This document shows positions 46,133 through 55,827 of a stretch of DNA of 64,000 bases, one piece after another. Origin of the DNA: PALSA-129 sp963842505 (GTDB taxonomy: Bacteria > Acidobacteriota > Terriglobia > Bryobacterales > Bryobacteraceae); NCBI GenBank assembly GCA_963842505.1, contig CAWJGZ010000002.1, positions 620,001 through 684,000 of the forward strand. The letters are read 5' to 3'. Made by a program: the position numbers and the translations under genes. The notes beneath the pieces were generated by a model. The model saw only the letters and a list, made by a program, of their open reading frames with translations, was not told the origin of the DNA and ran no database searches. Numbering within the stretch: position 1 is the stretch's first letter; each line of letters starts with the position of its first letter.

Positions 46133-46804
46133 CTATCCAGGCTGGACCACGGCGGTGGGCTTCCAATTGTCATCAAAACCCCAACTCAACCACGCCAGAA
46201 AATCCTTCGCGAGTACGTCGGCCACATCGATCACATCGAGCGCCTCCTCTTGAGTGACGGCCTGTCCGTGAATAGCTTTGTTGCAAATAGCAAAGATCGT
46301 TCTAGCCAGGTCCATCTGCTGAGAGGTGATCGCATTGTGTTCAAGTAACCGCTTCAACAAGGATCTGACTGGCTCGGCCCTCTTCGTCTCCACCTTGAAG
46401 CCGGCAGCAAGGTTGCCTATTAGGACCTCCAGTTCAATCCTCAAGCCGGCGAGCGCTAGCGTCGGATCGCTCTGCGCAATCTCACGATAGTAGGACATAT
46501 CAAGCCCGCTGCTGGTTGGCTTGAGGCCGAGCGCCATCATTCGCGCGTTGGCCTCCGTCTGTGGGATTGCTGGCCTCTTGGGCCGATTTGGCGGAGGGGG
46601 TTGCGCCTCGACCTGTCGAGAGAGCAACTTGGCCTCCTGAATCTCCTCCTGGAGCTCGATGGATACACCGCCGGGGAATCCGGCCTTCCGAAGCCGAGCA
46701 AGCATGGCCGAAAGCGGGGAACGGAACAGAAGAGCCAACACCAGGGCTGTGACCGGCCACGCCAGCACCTTGAGGAATTCTAGGATCATAGTGGCGACGT
46801 CCAT
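46133..46804 (-). CDS. Membrane-anchored HEPN-like (DUF4145-type) protein
   Basis: ATG 46804 (MDVATMILEFLKVLAWPVTA) is preferred over 46879 because the membrane helix begins there; 223 residues. The helix at ~8-30 is followed by a basic stretch, a Pro-rich linker (QPPPPNRPKRPAIP) and a helical domain: LALAGLRIELEVLIGNLA, LLKRLLEHNAITSQQ, IFAICNKAIHGQAV. The last resembles DUF4145/HEPN-like proteins (R/LR...E and N-x-x-x-HG). It has no canonical Rx4-6H ribonuclease motif. A sensor or stress role is possible; function unknown. It neighbours two toxin-antitoxin pairs. Confidence 0.55.
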   Translation of the reverse strand: MDVATMILEFLKVLAWPVTALVLALLFRSPLSAMLARLRKAGFPGGVSIELQEEIQEAKLLSRQVEAQPPPPNRPKRPAIPQTEANARMMALGLKPTSSGLDMSYYREIAQSDPTLALAGLRIELEVLIGNLAAGFKVETKRAEPVRSLLKRLLEHNAITSQQMDLARTIFAICNKAIHGQAVTQEEALDVIDVADVLAKDFLAWLSWGFDDNWKPTAVVQPG

Positions 46805-46938
46805 GTGTATTGCCTTATTAGAACAGATCGGCAGGTGAACGGGAAGATACTTGCGTAGACAGGACACGCTCTTGGCCAAGGATTGGTCCCGCTATGCCCC
46901 TCGCGAGGACTCTCCGGCGACACCTGGCTGAAGCCCCC

Positions 46939-48822
46939 CTACGCTGTGCCGCCCCGCAACAGCGAGGCCGCGGTGGGGGCCGCGGCGCCTGCCAGACGCG
47001 GCCCCGCCGTGTCTTCCGGCACGCTGTCACCTTCGCCCGGCGCCAAGAACAGGTTGGCATCGATGCCGTGCTGGCGCGTGTACAAATCGTAGTATCGGCC
47101 TTGCGCCGCGTACAGCGATTCGTGCGTGCCGCGCTCCAGAATACGGCCGCCCTCTACTACCAGGATCTGGTCCGCGCGCCGAATGGTTGAGAGCCGGTGC
47201 GCGATCACAAACGTCGTGCGGCCTTTCATCAAATACGACAGCCCTTCCTGGATGGCGGCTTCCGATTCCGAATCCAGGCTGGAAGTGGCCTCGTCCAGAA
47301 TCAGGATGCGCGGGTCCGCCAGGATCGCGCGAGCGATCGAAACACGCTGCCGCTGGCCGCCGGAAAGCTTCACGCCGCGCTCTCCCACCACGGTTTCGTA
47401 TTTCTTGTCGAATTTCTCCGCAAATTCATCCACGCGCGCGATCCGGCACGCTTCCAGAATTTCGACTTCGGTTGCCCGCGGCCGCGCGAAACCCACGTTT
47501 TCGCGAATCGTGCCGTCGAACAGGAACGTGTCCTGTAGCACGACGCCCAGTTGTGTGCGGTAGGTGTACAACTGCGCGGTGGAAAGGTCCGTGCCATCCA
47601 CGCGGATCACTCCTTCGGTAGGCTCGTGAAACGCCGCGATGAGGCTGATGATGGTCGATTTGCCCGAGCCCGACGGCCCTACCAGCGCCGTGACGGTGCC
47701 TGGCTGCGACTCAAAGCTGACGTCGTAGAGCACCGGCTTCCCGGGATCGTAGGAGAAATCGACGTGTTCGAAAGCGATGTCGCCGTGAATCGTGCCCACG
47801 GGCTGGGTGCGGTGTGGGTCTTCGTTTTCCGGTTTCTCGTGCAGCACTTCCTGGGTGCGGTCCAGGCCCGCCAGCGCCTCGGTCAACTGCGTGCCGATGC
47901 CCACCACCTGGAACATGGGCGCCACCAGCATGGCCAGGAACATGGTGAACGACATGAACTCGCCAATCGTCAGCGTATGGGCAATAATCTGCCGCGCTCC
48001 CACATACATCACGGTGCCGCCCACAATCCCCATCAGCGAAGTGGCCGAGAGGCTCATCAGGGAGATGGCGGTGAGCGAGCGCAGAACGTTGTCGAGCAGC
48101 CGCTGCACGCCGCCCGAGAACACGCGCGCCTCTTCGTCCTCGGCGTGGTATCCCTTCACCACCCGCACACCGGCGAGAGATTCGGTCAGGCGTCCCTGCA
48201 CCTCGGCGTTGATTTTTCCGCGCTCGCGGAAGATCGGCCGGATCTTTTTGAAAGCGGTCCGCAACGTCAGTGAAAAAACCGCGATGAAGAACAACGCGAG
48301 CCCCGTCATCAGCGCGCTGATCCGCAGCAGGATCACCAGGGATAGCAGCGCTTTCAGGATTCCGCCGACGAAATCCACCAGGCCCGTGCCGATCAAGTTC
48401 CGGACGCCCTCTACGTCGCTCATGATCCGCGAAACCAGCGCCCCGCTCTTGTTGGCGTCGTAGTATGCCACCGGCAGCCGGCCCACGTGCTCCTGTACCT
48501 GGCGCCGCAATTGCGCAATCAGGCGCTGCCCTTCTTTCGAAAGCAATTGCGTGAGCGAAAACGAAGTAATCGCTTGAATGACGGTGGCCCCGAAGACGAT
48601 CAGCACCAGCGGTGTCAGCAACCGGTAATGCTTGGCGCCGATGATATTGTCGAGCAGATACTTGGGTGCTCCGGGCAGCACCACGCTCATGGCTATGTTG
48701 ATCAACATCAGGCCGAAGCCCAGCGCCAGTTTGCCGCGCCGCGGCATGACCAGTTCCTTGAGCAGGGGCCGGACGCTGCGAATCGTCTCCGAAGTCTTTT
48801 TCTTGGGTTGAGCCGGGGACAT
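46939..48822 (-). CDS. ABC exporter (MsbA/MDR type half-transporter)
   Basis: A 627-residue fusion of six membrane helices (residues ~35-320) with a nucleotide-binding domain (~350-590). NBD motifs are intact: ALVGPSGSGKSTII, Q-loop VVLQDTFLFDG, signature LSGGQRQRV, Walker B ILILDEATSSLD and the H-loop VIAHRLS. It works as a homodimer exporting lipid or drug-like substrates. The C-terminal ~40 residues are Ala/Gly-rich tail. Upstream of the HAD phosphatase on the same strand order (HAD first, 10-base gap), so probably co-transcribed. Confidence 0.9.
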   Translation of the reverse strand: MSPAQPKKKTSETIRSVRPLLKELVMPRRGKLALGFGLMLINIAMSVVLPGAPKYLLDNIIGAKHYRLLTPLVLIVFGATVIQAITSFSLTQLLSKEGQRLIAQLRRQVQEHVGRLPVAYYDANKSGALVSRIMSDVEGVRNLIGTGLVDFVGGILKALLSLVILLRISALMTGLALFFIAVFSLTLRTAFKKIRPIFRERGKINAEVQGRLTESLAGVRVVKGYHAEDEEARVFSGGVQRLLDNVLRSLTAISLMSLSATSLMGIVGGTVMYVGARQIIAHTLTIGEFMSFTMFLAMLVAPMFQVVGIGTQLTEALAGLDRTQEVLHEKPENEDPHRTQPVGTIHGDIAFEHVDFSYDPGKPVLYDVSFESQPGTVTALVGPSGSGKSTIISLIAAFHEPTEGVIRVDGTDLSTAQLYTYRTQLGVVLQDTFLFDGTIRENVGFARPRATEVEILEACRIARVDEFAEKFDKKYETVVGERGVKLSGGQRQRVSIARAILADPRILILDEATSSLDSESEAAIQEGLSYLMKGRTTFVIAHRLSTIRRADQILVVEGGRILERGTHESLYAAQGRYYDLYTRQHGIDANLFLAPGEGDSVPEDTAGPRLAGAAAPTAASLLRGGTA

Positions 48823-48832
48823 TGCTTCCAGC

Positions 48833-49444
48833 TTACACTGCGAGGCGCTCCGCCACGAGCGCCGGTACGTCCGCCGGACTCTTCACCGCGAGCACGGCAA
48901 AGCCCGCGGCCCGCCCGCTGGCGATGCCGGCTTCGGAATCTTCCACTACCAGTGGCGCGCGCGAACCCAGGCGTTCGGCGGCCAGCAGGTAAGGGTCGGG
49001 CGCCGGTTTGTAGCGCTTCACGCTCTCCGCGCCCACGATGGTTGCGAAGTATCGCCGCAAGCCGCCCGCTTCCAGCATGGGCTCGATCTCCGTCGAGGAA
49101 CTGGAACTTACCACCGCCATTTTGTACCGTCCGTTCAAGCCCTCCAGAAATCCGGCGAGCGCCGGGTCGAACGGCGGATTGCTCGTCATGCGCGCCATGA
49201 ACAACTGCTTCTTGGCCGGATAGAGGCTCCACAAGTGGTCCCAATCGTGCGGCGGGTCGGACTGCGCGGCCAGCATGCGCAGCATGTCACGGTCGTCGAT
49301 GCCGATGCACTCGCGCCGGTAAAACTCCCACGTCAGCCTGACTCCCGCGGTGGCCAGCACTTCCGCCCAGCAGGCGCAATGAACCGGTTCGGTGTCGGCC
49401 AGCACACCGTCAAAATCGAAAAGGATGGAGTCGAACGAGGGCAT
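48833..49444 (-). CDS. HAD-superfamily phosphatase, beta-phosphoglucomutase-like
   Basis: The start at 49444 (MPSFDSILFDFDGVLADTE) gives 203 residues. HAD motif I is DFDGVLADT, motif II SSSSST, motif III K in VKRYKPAPDPYLLAAE, and motif IV VVEDSEAGI. The small helical cap of subfamily IA (residues ~15-85) suggests a sugar-phosphate or nucleotide phosphatase/mutase. The substrate is not determinable. Divergent from the coiled-coil gene at 49512. Confidence 0.85.
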   Translation of the reverse strand: MPSFDSILFDFDGVLADTEPVHCACWAEVLATAGVRLTWEFYRRECIGIDDRDMLRMLAAQSDPPHDWDHLWSLYPAKKQLFMARMTSNPPFDPALAGFLEGLNGRYKMAVVSSSSSTEIEPMLEAGGLRRYFATIVGAESVKRYKPAPDPYLLAAERLGSRAPLVVEDSEAGIASGRAAGFAVLAVKSPADVPALVAERLAV

Positions 49445-49511
49445 GGAAAAAAGAATCACGAAGAGAATTTCAGCCTAGCACGCCCAGTGTGGTATCACTG
49501 AAATTAACGCC

Positions 49512-49757
49512 ATGTCCTCTGAAGAAGAACTGAAAGCCGAAGTCGAACGCTTGCGTGCCGAAAACGAAGCTCTGAAGCGGCCCGCGCGCGGGCAAATGTC
49601 TCTGAAAGTCAGCGAGAAAGGCGCTCTCTCGGTCTACGGTCTCGGCCGTTTTCCTGTCACGCTCTATCGCGAACAATGGGAAAAGCTGCTGGGACTGGCC
49701 GACAGCATCCGCCAGTTCATTCAGGAGAACGATCGCCTCCTCAAGAAAAAGGAATAG
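49512..49757 (+). CDS. Small coiled-coil protein
   Basis: An 81-residue protein. Residues 1-25 are a Glu/Leu heptad coiled coil (SEEELKAEVERLRAENEAL). Then come SLKVSEKGALSVYGLGRFPV and TLYREQWEKLLGLADSIRQF, a compact alpha/beta segment, then a basic end (LLKKKE). The orderly composition and position argue that it is real; I recall no functional family. It leads a plus-strand set with the hydrolase (10-base gap) and malQ. Confidence 0.65.
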   Translation: MSSEEELKAEVERLRAENEALKRPARGQMSLKVSEKGALSVYGLGRFPVTLYREQWEKLLGLADSIRQFIQENDRLLKKKE

Positions 49758-49767
49758 CCCGGCTACC

Positions 49768-50400
49768 TTGGAGAGCCCTTTCGAACGGGATCTGATTCGC
49801 GGCGTCCTCCACTATCCGGCGCAGCCCACCGGAGAGGCGCTGGCTTTGACCCACGGCGCCGGGTCCAATTGCAACGCCCCGCTGCTGGTACTGCTGGCGC
49901 GTGCCTTCGCCGAGTCCGGTTTCCTGGTGCTGCGCTACGATCTCCCTTTCCGCCGGCAGCGCCCCAAGGGGCCACCGTTCCCCGCCGCGGCGGCGCGTGA
50001 CCGCCAAGGTGTCGTGGCCGCCGTCTCCGCATTGCAGGAACTGCACGCGGACCGGGTTTGCGCCGGCGGCCACTCCTACGGAGGCCGCCAGACCGCTATG
50101 GCGGCTGCGGAACATCCGGCGCTCGCCACTGCCTTGCTGCTGCTTTCCTACCCGCTCCACCCGCCAAACAAGCCCGATCAGCCGCGCACCGCTTTTTTCC
50201 GCGATCTCCGCACCCCCGCGCTGTTCGTCCACGGATCGGCCGACCCCTTCGGCACCCTTGAAGAGTTGCGCGCGGCCGTCGCCCTCATCCCGTCCCCTAC
50301 CGGCTTGCTTGACATCCCCGGCGCGGGCCACGACCTCAAACGCGCGCCCGCTGTGTTCCCTGATCTGCTGACACGGCTGCGCGCCCTGATGTTAGCCTGA
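49768..50400 (+). CDS. Alpha/beta hydrolase (dienelactone-hydrolase-like, COG3571 type)
   Basis: A TTG start at 49768 is used because no in-frame ATG precedes the fold; 210 residues. The beta-strand order gives LALTHGAGSNCN (oxyanion), the nucleophile elbow CAGGHSYGGRQTA, the Asp in VHGSADPFG and the catalytic His in GAGHDLKR. A small serine hydrolase, substrate unknown. It is followed after seven bases by malQ. Confidence 0.8.
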   Translation: MESPFERDLIRGVLHYPAQPTGEALALTHGAGSNCNAPLLVLLARAFAESGFLVLRYDLPFRRQRPKGPPFPAAAARDRQGVVAAVSALQELHADRVCAGGHSYGGRQTAMAAAEHPALATALLLLSYPLHPPNKPDQPRTAFFRDLRTPALFVHGSADPFGTLEELRAAVALIPSPTGLLDIPGAGHDLKRAPAVFPDLLTRLRALMLA

Positions 50401-50407
50401 ATTGTTC

Positions 50408-52630
50408 ATGGCCGATGAGACCTTCGAGCAATTACTCGACCGCGCCGCTGCCGTCTGTGGGATCGATCCCGGCTACTGGGATATTTGGGGCCGGTATCAT
50501 GAGACCACCGTTCCAGTCCGGCAATCCATCCTGGCGACGCTGGGAGTCCCTGCTGCCAATGCCGAAGAACTTCGTCGCTCGCTCGCCGCGCTGACCCGCC
50601 GCGACTGGGAGCGGCTGTTGCCCCCCGCCGTGGTGGTTTCCGAATCGGCTGCCCCGGAACTCTCCATTAACCTGCCCGCCGAATCGCTCGGCGATCGCGC
50701 CCGCCTGTTGGTTCAACAGGAGGATGGCCCCACCGCCGAGTTCGAACTGAACCTCTGGGAACTGCCACAAACCGCCCATATCGAAATGGATGGCCGCACC
50801 TGGGTGCGCAAGCAGGCCCGCCTTCCGCACCACCTGCCGCTTGGCTATCACCAGGTCACCTTGACGCTGGGCGCCGCAACTGCTTCCACGCGCCTCATCG
50901 TCACACCGGATCGCGCCTTCGTCTCGCCGCACCTGGGCCAGGGCGGACGCGCCGCCGGTCTCGCCGTCAGCCTCTATGGTGTCCGCTCCGCGCGAAACTG
51001 GGGCTGCGGCGATTTCCGCGACCTGCTCGACATCATCGATTTCGTCGCCGAAGATCTGGAGGCCGGCTTCGTGGCGCTCAACCCCCTTCACGCCATCCAC
51101 AACCGCCGCCCGTTCAACACCAGCCCTTACCTCCCCAACTCCACCTTCTACCAGAACTACCTCTATCTCGATGTCGAAGCCCTGGAAGATTTCTCGCGCT
51201 GCCGCCGCGCCCGCGAATTGTGGCAGTCTGCCGCCTTCCAGAACTCGCTCGATTCCCTCCGCACCGCCCCGTTTGTTGAATATGAGCGCGTGGCCGAGCT
51301 CAAACTGCGCTTCCTCAAACTGCTGTTCCTCGACTTCCTGCGGCGTGAATGGCGCGCTCGCTCACCCCGCGCACGCCGCTTCCAGGCTTTCCTTGACCGC
51401 GAAGGCGCCCTGCTCGAAAAATTCGCCGTCTATTGCGCTCTCGACGAACACATCCATCGCTTGGACCCGCAAGTGTGGAACTGGCCCCACTGGCCTGCCG
51501 CCGATCGGGACCCCGCTTCCGCCGAAGTGGCCGCGTTCCGCAAAAAATATTGGCGGCGCGTCCTGTTCTACCAGTTTCTCCAGTGGCAGATCGACATCCA
51601 GTTGAGCCGCGCCCAGAGCTACGCGCGCGATCGCCATCTCTCCATCGGGCTGTACCACGATCTGGCCCTCGCCACCGACGCGTTCGGCTCGGACCTGTGG
51701 GCTCACCGCCCCTTTTACGCGGCCGGCTGCCGCGTCGGCGCGCCTCCCGACGACTTTTCGCCCAAGGGCCAGGACTGGGGCTTTCCTCCGCCCAACGTCC
51801 GCCATCACCGCGAAGACGGATATCGCCTGTTCGCCGAATCCATCCGTAAGAACTGCCGTCATGGCGGCGCCCTGCGCATCGATCACGTGATGCGCCTCTT
51901 CCGTCTCTATTGGATTCCCGATGGCTGCGACGCCACCGAAGGCGCTTACGTCCGCGAAAGTTCCGAAGACTTCGTCCGCATCCTGGCGCTCGAAAGCGTT
52001 CGCAACCAGGTGGTTGTGATCGGCGAGGACCTCGGAACCGTGGAGCCCGCCGTGCGCGAAACTCTGGCGCGCTTCGGCATCCTTAGTTACCGCCTGTTCT
52101 ATTTCGAGAAGAACCAGCGCGGCGAATTCCGCCGCCATGAAGAGTATCCCGTGCAGGCCCTGGTTTCATCCACGACCCACGACTTGCCGACGCTCGCCGG
52201 CTACTGGGTTGGCGCCGATATCGAGGCGCGCCGCGCCGCCGCCACCATCGACCAAGCCGAGTTCCTGCGCCAATCCGCAACCCGCGCCGCCGAAAAGCAA
52301 AAGATGCTCGACGTCCTGTTCGAGCAGGAGCTGTTGCCGCAAAGCGCGCCGCGCGCGGCCGCCGCATGGCCCGAATTAAGCGGCCCGCTGCACCACGCCA
52401 TCGTTGGCTTCCTGGCGCTGACGCCTTCGCAATTGTTGGCGGTCAATCAGGAGGACCTCACCAAGGAGCTTTACCAGCAGAACCTCCCCGCCACCACATG
52501 GCAATACCCGAACTGGGGCCGGAAGATGCGGTTCACTGTGGAGCAGCTTCGCGCCGACCCCGAAGCCCGCGCTTACGCCGCCATGTTCCGCAACTGGATC
52601 GAGTGTTCGGGAAGGCGCAATCGCGCGTAG
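50408..52630 (+). CDS. malQ: 4-alpha-glucanotransferase
   Basis: The start at 50408 (MADETFEQLLDRAAAVCG) is preferred; 740 residues. The N-terminal ~190 residues are an extra beta-rich domain, then the GH77 barrel: LNPLHAIHNRRPFNTSPYLP (in part), the nucleophile Asp in LRIDHVMRLFRLYW near residue 490, the acid/base Glu in VIGEDLGTVE, and STTHDLPTLAGYW. It disproportionates maltodextrins and implies glycogen turnover. Length is typical for the MalQ subfamily with N-terminal extension. Confidence 0.92.
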   Translation: MADETFEQLLDRAAAVCGIDPGYWDIWGRYHETTVPVRQSILATLGVPAANAEELRRSLAALTRRDWERLLPPAVVVSESAAPELSINLPAESLGDRARLLVQQEDGPTAEFELNLWELPQTAHIEMDGRTWVRKQARLPHHLPLGYHQVTLTLGAATASTRLIVTPDRAFVSPHLGQGGRAAGLAVSLYGVRSARNWGCGDFRDLLDIIDFVAEDLEAGFVALNPLHAIHNRRPFNTSPYLPNSTFYQNYLYLDVEALEDFSRCRRARELWQSAAFQNSLDSLRTAPFVEYERVAELKLRFLKLLFLDFLRREWRARSPRARRFQAFLDREGALLEKFAVYCALDEHIHRLDPQVWNWPHWPAADRDPASAEVAAFRKKYWRRVLFYQFLQWQIDIQLSRAQSYARDRHLSIGLYHDLALATDAFGSDLWAHRPFYAAGCRVGAPPDDFSPKGQDWGFPPPNVRHHREDGYRLFAESIRKNCRHGGALRIDHVMRLFRLYWIPDGCDATEGAYVRESSEDFVRILALESVRNQVVVIGEDLGTVEPAVRETLARFGILSYRLFYFEKNQRGEFRRHEEYPVQALVSSTTHDLPTLAGYWVGADIEARRAAATIDQAEFLRQSATRAAEKQKMLDVLFEQELLPQSAPRAAAAWPELSGPLHHAIVGFLALTPSQLLAVNQEDLTKELYQQNLPATTWQYPNWGRKMRFTVEQLRADPEARAYAAMFRNWIECSGRRNRA

Positions 52631-52697
52631 CGTCTCACGCCGGGCCGGTTGGACATTTCAGGACGCAAATCTGACGTCCATCCGCCGGGGCTGACCG

Positions 52698-55349
52698 CTA
52701 TCGCACCACCTTCGGATCGTCCATCCTCACCGAAGGCTTCCCATTCGTTGCCGTGTGAGCCTTGTTGGGATCGAAAATGCGCCGGTCCACGTCCTCCAGC
52801 TTGTACCCTTCGAAATCCGGCTGCGAGGTGAAGCAATCGCTCAAGTCCGACGCGGCGGCGTCGAACAGGTTGAGCGGCGGAAGATGCAACAGCCGGAAAA
52901 TCGTCTTCAGCAGGCCGGGAAAACTCGTGTTCACGTGCGAGACGTAGCCCTTCTTCATCCAAGGCCCCGCGCACAGCAGCACGGTGCGATGCGCGTCGAT
53001 ATGATCCACTCCGCCCTGCGCATCGTCCTCCGTGACGAACACCGCCATTTCCTTCCACCACCTGGTGCCCGATAGATATGCCAGAATGCGGCCCAGCGCA
53101 TAGTCGTTATCCACGACGTAAGATTCTTCGAACGGGTAGCCGTCCTCCGGACGGGCGTCCGTCATGTGATCGTTAGGCAGGTGCATGAAGATGAACTGCG
53201 GCAGGTCCGCTCCGGTCTTCACATACTTCTCCTCAATCTCCTTGATGAACTGCGACGCCCGGTACTGGTCCGGAATGTTCATATTGAATCCTGGATATTC
53301 GCGCGAAGTATGGCTGTAGAGCGGCTCCGGCATCGGCACATTAGTGAGGTAACGCGCGCCGGTCGGCTCCAGGTCCTTGTCTTCGTCCACGCCCGCCAAC
53401 TCGAAGCCTTCACCGAAGTTGCGAAAGCTCACACCGTATCGCGCCAAATGATGCCAGATGGTGCCGCCTTCCAGTTGATCTTCGGGATGCACGGATGAAG
53501 CTGACCCCGCGAACAGCAGCCGCCCGGGCGCATCGCCCAACCGGAAGTCCTTCTTCTGTTCGCTGTAGGCGGCCAGCAGCGAACTCTCCGTCCAGACGCT
53601 GGGATACGCGCCGGTCAGCCAATGGTGCCCGTCCACGCTGACGTCCGAATCGGCATAGAAGTTGTCGCTGAAGCTCCACTGCTCGGCGATTTGGTGATGA
53701 TTGGGCGTCACGTTGACATCCTTCAAGCTGAGCCGCTTCTTCCGCCCGTCGGCGTAGCCCCGCGTTCCGAACCGCGCCAAAGCCGGCGCGCTCATGGGCA
53801 ATCCGTTGTCGGCTTCCATCTCGTCGCCCAGCACCTCGTCGTAGGTTCGATTCTCCTTGACGATCAGGACCACGTGCTTGATCCCGTCCGGCAGCGGCGC
53901 CGCGGCCGTGCGCTCTACGAATCCGTTGGCCTCCATCACGAAGCTCGAGAGCCCCGCCAGTTCCTCCCGCCGCGGCAGCGGAAAAATGGAGAGCGCGCCT
54001 TGGCGGACCGTGCCGGCCACCACCGCTCCCGGCATCACGCTATAACCGTTCGGCCCGGTTCCAGTTCCCCGGATATTGGTGACAAACACCCTGTCGCCGT
54101 CCAACGCCACGCGCGCCGGAAACCAGCCCACCGGGATGTGTCCGATCAGGCGGCCCTCGCGTGTGTCGATCACGCCCACCGCATTGATGCCGGCTTCCGC
54201 CACCAGCAGCCAGCCACTCTTCTCGTGATATGCCATCCCCACCGGCAGCACGCCGCGCAGAGTCTCCAGGCCGGCAATACGGATCGGGATCTCCGCCGTC
54301 ACCGCGTTTGTCCTGGCGTCGATCACCGTAACGCTGTCGTTGCCGGCGTTCGAGACGTATACATGTTCCGCCGTGGCCACCACCCCAGAGGGACTGCTGC
54401 CCCCATGGCTGTTCCCGCCGAACGGCACTCCGGTTCGCACGTAGGCTTCTACTTTCGGCGCGCTCGGGTTCGAAACATCCACCACCGCGAGCGAATTCGA
54501 TTCCCGCACGTTGGGATCGCCCAAACCCGGGACGTCGACTGGCCCTTTGGCTGTCTGTCTTTTCGCGCCATTCGCCGCATCCGCGCTGGGAAAGCCGAAG
54601 GCCGGAAACGGAAGCCCGGTTCCGCGCGGGTCGGCTGGGTCGGCGCCCGGTATGGCCCGGTATTCGAACATCCCCAGGTTGGTGACGTAAAGTTTCTTAC
54701 GATCCGGCGACAGCGCAGCGGCAAACGGCAGACGGCCCACCTTTACGGAGGCCACCACCTTGTGCGTCTTCGTATCGACCACCGCGACGCGGAAATTCGC
54801 CTGGTCCACCACGTACAGCATGCCGCGGTCGGGGTCGTTCGCCAAGTCGGCCGTATAGCTGTCGTGAAAGCCGCCCTGATTGAGATCCACCACGCGCCGC
54901 CGGTCGGCGTCCCAATCGAACTGGCTGACCCTTCCGGAATTCCCCTCGGATGCCCACACCGTGTGATCGTTCACCAGTGCCAACCCCATGAAGACGCCGC
55001 GCCAATCGGTTGCGCCGAAGTCATCCACCTGCTCTCTGGAAGAGGCTGCAATCTGCTGCGAGGCCCACCTCCCGCTCGGCTCCCGGTTGAAGATCGTAAA
55101 GGAGTTCCGCCCCATGCCGCCATTGGCGGTCACCACCACCCGCGCGGATGGTCCCACCACTAGTCCGAAAGGGCCGGCGCCGGTTGCATGTTGTTCCCCG
55201 AGCGGCGCGATAACGCGTCCGCCTGGCAGAATTGACGCAGTGCCGTGGCGCTGGGCTTGGCGAATCCCCGCCGGTGCGGTATAGGATTGCGCAGGCACTA
55301 GAGAATGGAGCGTCAACAGGGCAAGGAAGGGGCGCCAAACGGCGGGCAC
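52698..55349 (-). CDS. Secreted YncE-type beta-propeller fused to phosphoesterase
   Basis: An 883-residue secreted protein. After a signal peptide (MPAVWRPFLALLTLHSLVP), residues ~30-490 form a YVTN/NHL propeller (repeats KLYVTNLGMFE, HVYVSNAGNDSVTVID, VGVIDTREGRLIGHIPVGW). Residues ~510-860 are a phosphoesterase of the acid-phosphatase/phospholipase C type: VVLIVKENRTYDEVLGDE, FIFMHLPNDHM, VFVTEDDAQGG. This architecture is known as bifunctional YncE/alkaline phosphatase-like. A role in phosphate scavenging outside the cell is inferred. Monocistronic, convergent with malQ. Confidence 0.88.
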   Translation of the reverse strand: MPAVWRPFLALLTLHSLVPAQSYTAPAGIRQAQRHGTASILPGGRVIAPLGEQHATGAGPFGLVVGPSARVVVTANGGMGRNSFTIFNREPSGRWASQQIAASSREQVDDFGATDWRGVFMGLALVNDHTVWASEGNSGRVSQFDWDADRRRVVDLNQGGFHDSYTADLANDPDRGMLYVVDQANFRVAVVDTKTHKVVASVKVGRLPFAAALSPDRKKLYVTNLGMFEYRAIPGADPADPRGTGLPFPAFGFPSADAANGAKRQTAKGPVDVPGLGDPNVRESNSLAVVDVSNPSAPKVEAYVRTGVPFGGNSHGGSSPSGVVATAEHVYVSNAGNDSVTVIDARTNAVTAEIPIRIAGLETLRGVLPVGMAYHEKSGWLLVAEAGINAVGVIDTREGRLIGHIPVGWFPARVALDGDRVFVTNIRGTGTGPNGYSVMPGAVVAGTVRQGALSIFPLPRREELAGLSSFVMEANGFVERTAAAPLPDGIKHVVLIVKENRTYDEVLGDEMEADNGLPMSAPALARFGTRGYADGRKKRLSLKDVNVTPNHHQIAEQWSFSDNFYADSDVSVDGHHWLTGAYPSVWTESSLLAAYSEQKKDFRLGDAPGRLLFAGSASSVHPEDQLEGGTIWHHLARYGVSFRNFGEGFELAGVDEDKDLEPTGARYLTNVPMPEPLYSHTSREYPGFNMNIPDQYRASQFIKEIEEKYVKTGADLPQFIFMHLPNDHMTDARPEDGYPFEESYVVDNDYALGRILAYLSGTRWWKEMAVFVTEDDAQGGVDHIDAHRTVLLCAGPWMKKGYVSHVNTSFPGLLKTIFRLLHLPPLNLFDAAASDLSDCFTSQPDFEGYKLEDVDRRIFDPNKAHTATNGKPSVRMDDPKVVR

Positions 55350-55827
55350 TCATCCATCATATATCCATCCCATTGAGCAATCTTTACCTGCGGGTGTTCC
55401 AGGATGTCACCTCGGGATCTTCCCTCGCGGGTTGCTGGCTGCGCGCCCGCGCAATTCCAAACACGGCTTATCCAGCACCGCTGCCATAAGTTAGATAGCT
55501 ATTGCATAAGTGTGCGAAACGAGAGTATTATTTGGCACGTCAAGTGCTTTGTAAGAGAGGGAAAATAGCGCTATCAAAGGAACTAGTACTGAGTACCCGC
55601 ACCGCACCAGAGACACCCGTAATGGGATGCGTCGCAAGTCTGGCGGCGGATGGCTTCTTTCGGGAAGTCTCCGCCCAAACAGTTGGGGTAGAGGCCACCG
55701 CGCGGGGGATTGGAATCCCAAACGGAACCCGGCCCGTGTTAGAGGTTCGCCGGTCCGAGGCTAGCAACCACACCGGCGCGCTTCGATAACCCGCACTGAA
55801 CCCAGTGCGCACTTTGGAGGAAACCAA
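55350..55827. other. Non-coding gap upstream of the Crp/Fnr gene
   Basis: This 478-base gap has no convincing gene on either strand. A 95-codon frame at 55502-55789 has a TTG start, no ribosome site and no family character. The middle (55490-55600) is AT-richer than the surroundings and probably contains the promoters of the divergent propeller gene and crp-like gene; a short GTACT-AGTAC palindrome sits near 55588. The right end carries the GGAGG for the next start. Confidence 0.5.

Noticed and set aside
53622..55163. A 513-codon plus-strand frame within the propeller-phosphoesterase gene
   Set aside because: Arg/His/Pro-rich antisense shadow of the real minus-strand gene.
55502..55789. Possible 95-residue protein upstream of the Crp/Fnr gene
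   Set aside because: TTG start, no ribosome site, no family pattern; better read as promoter region.
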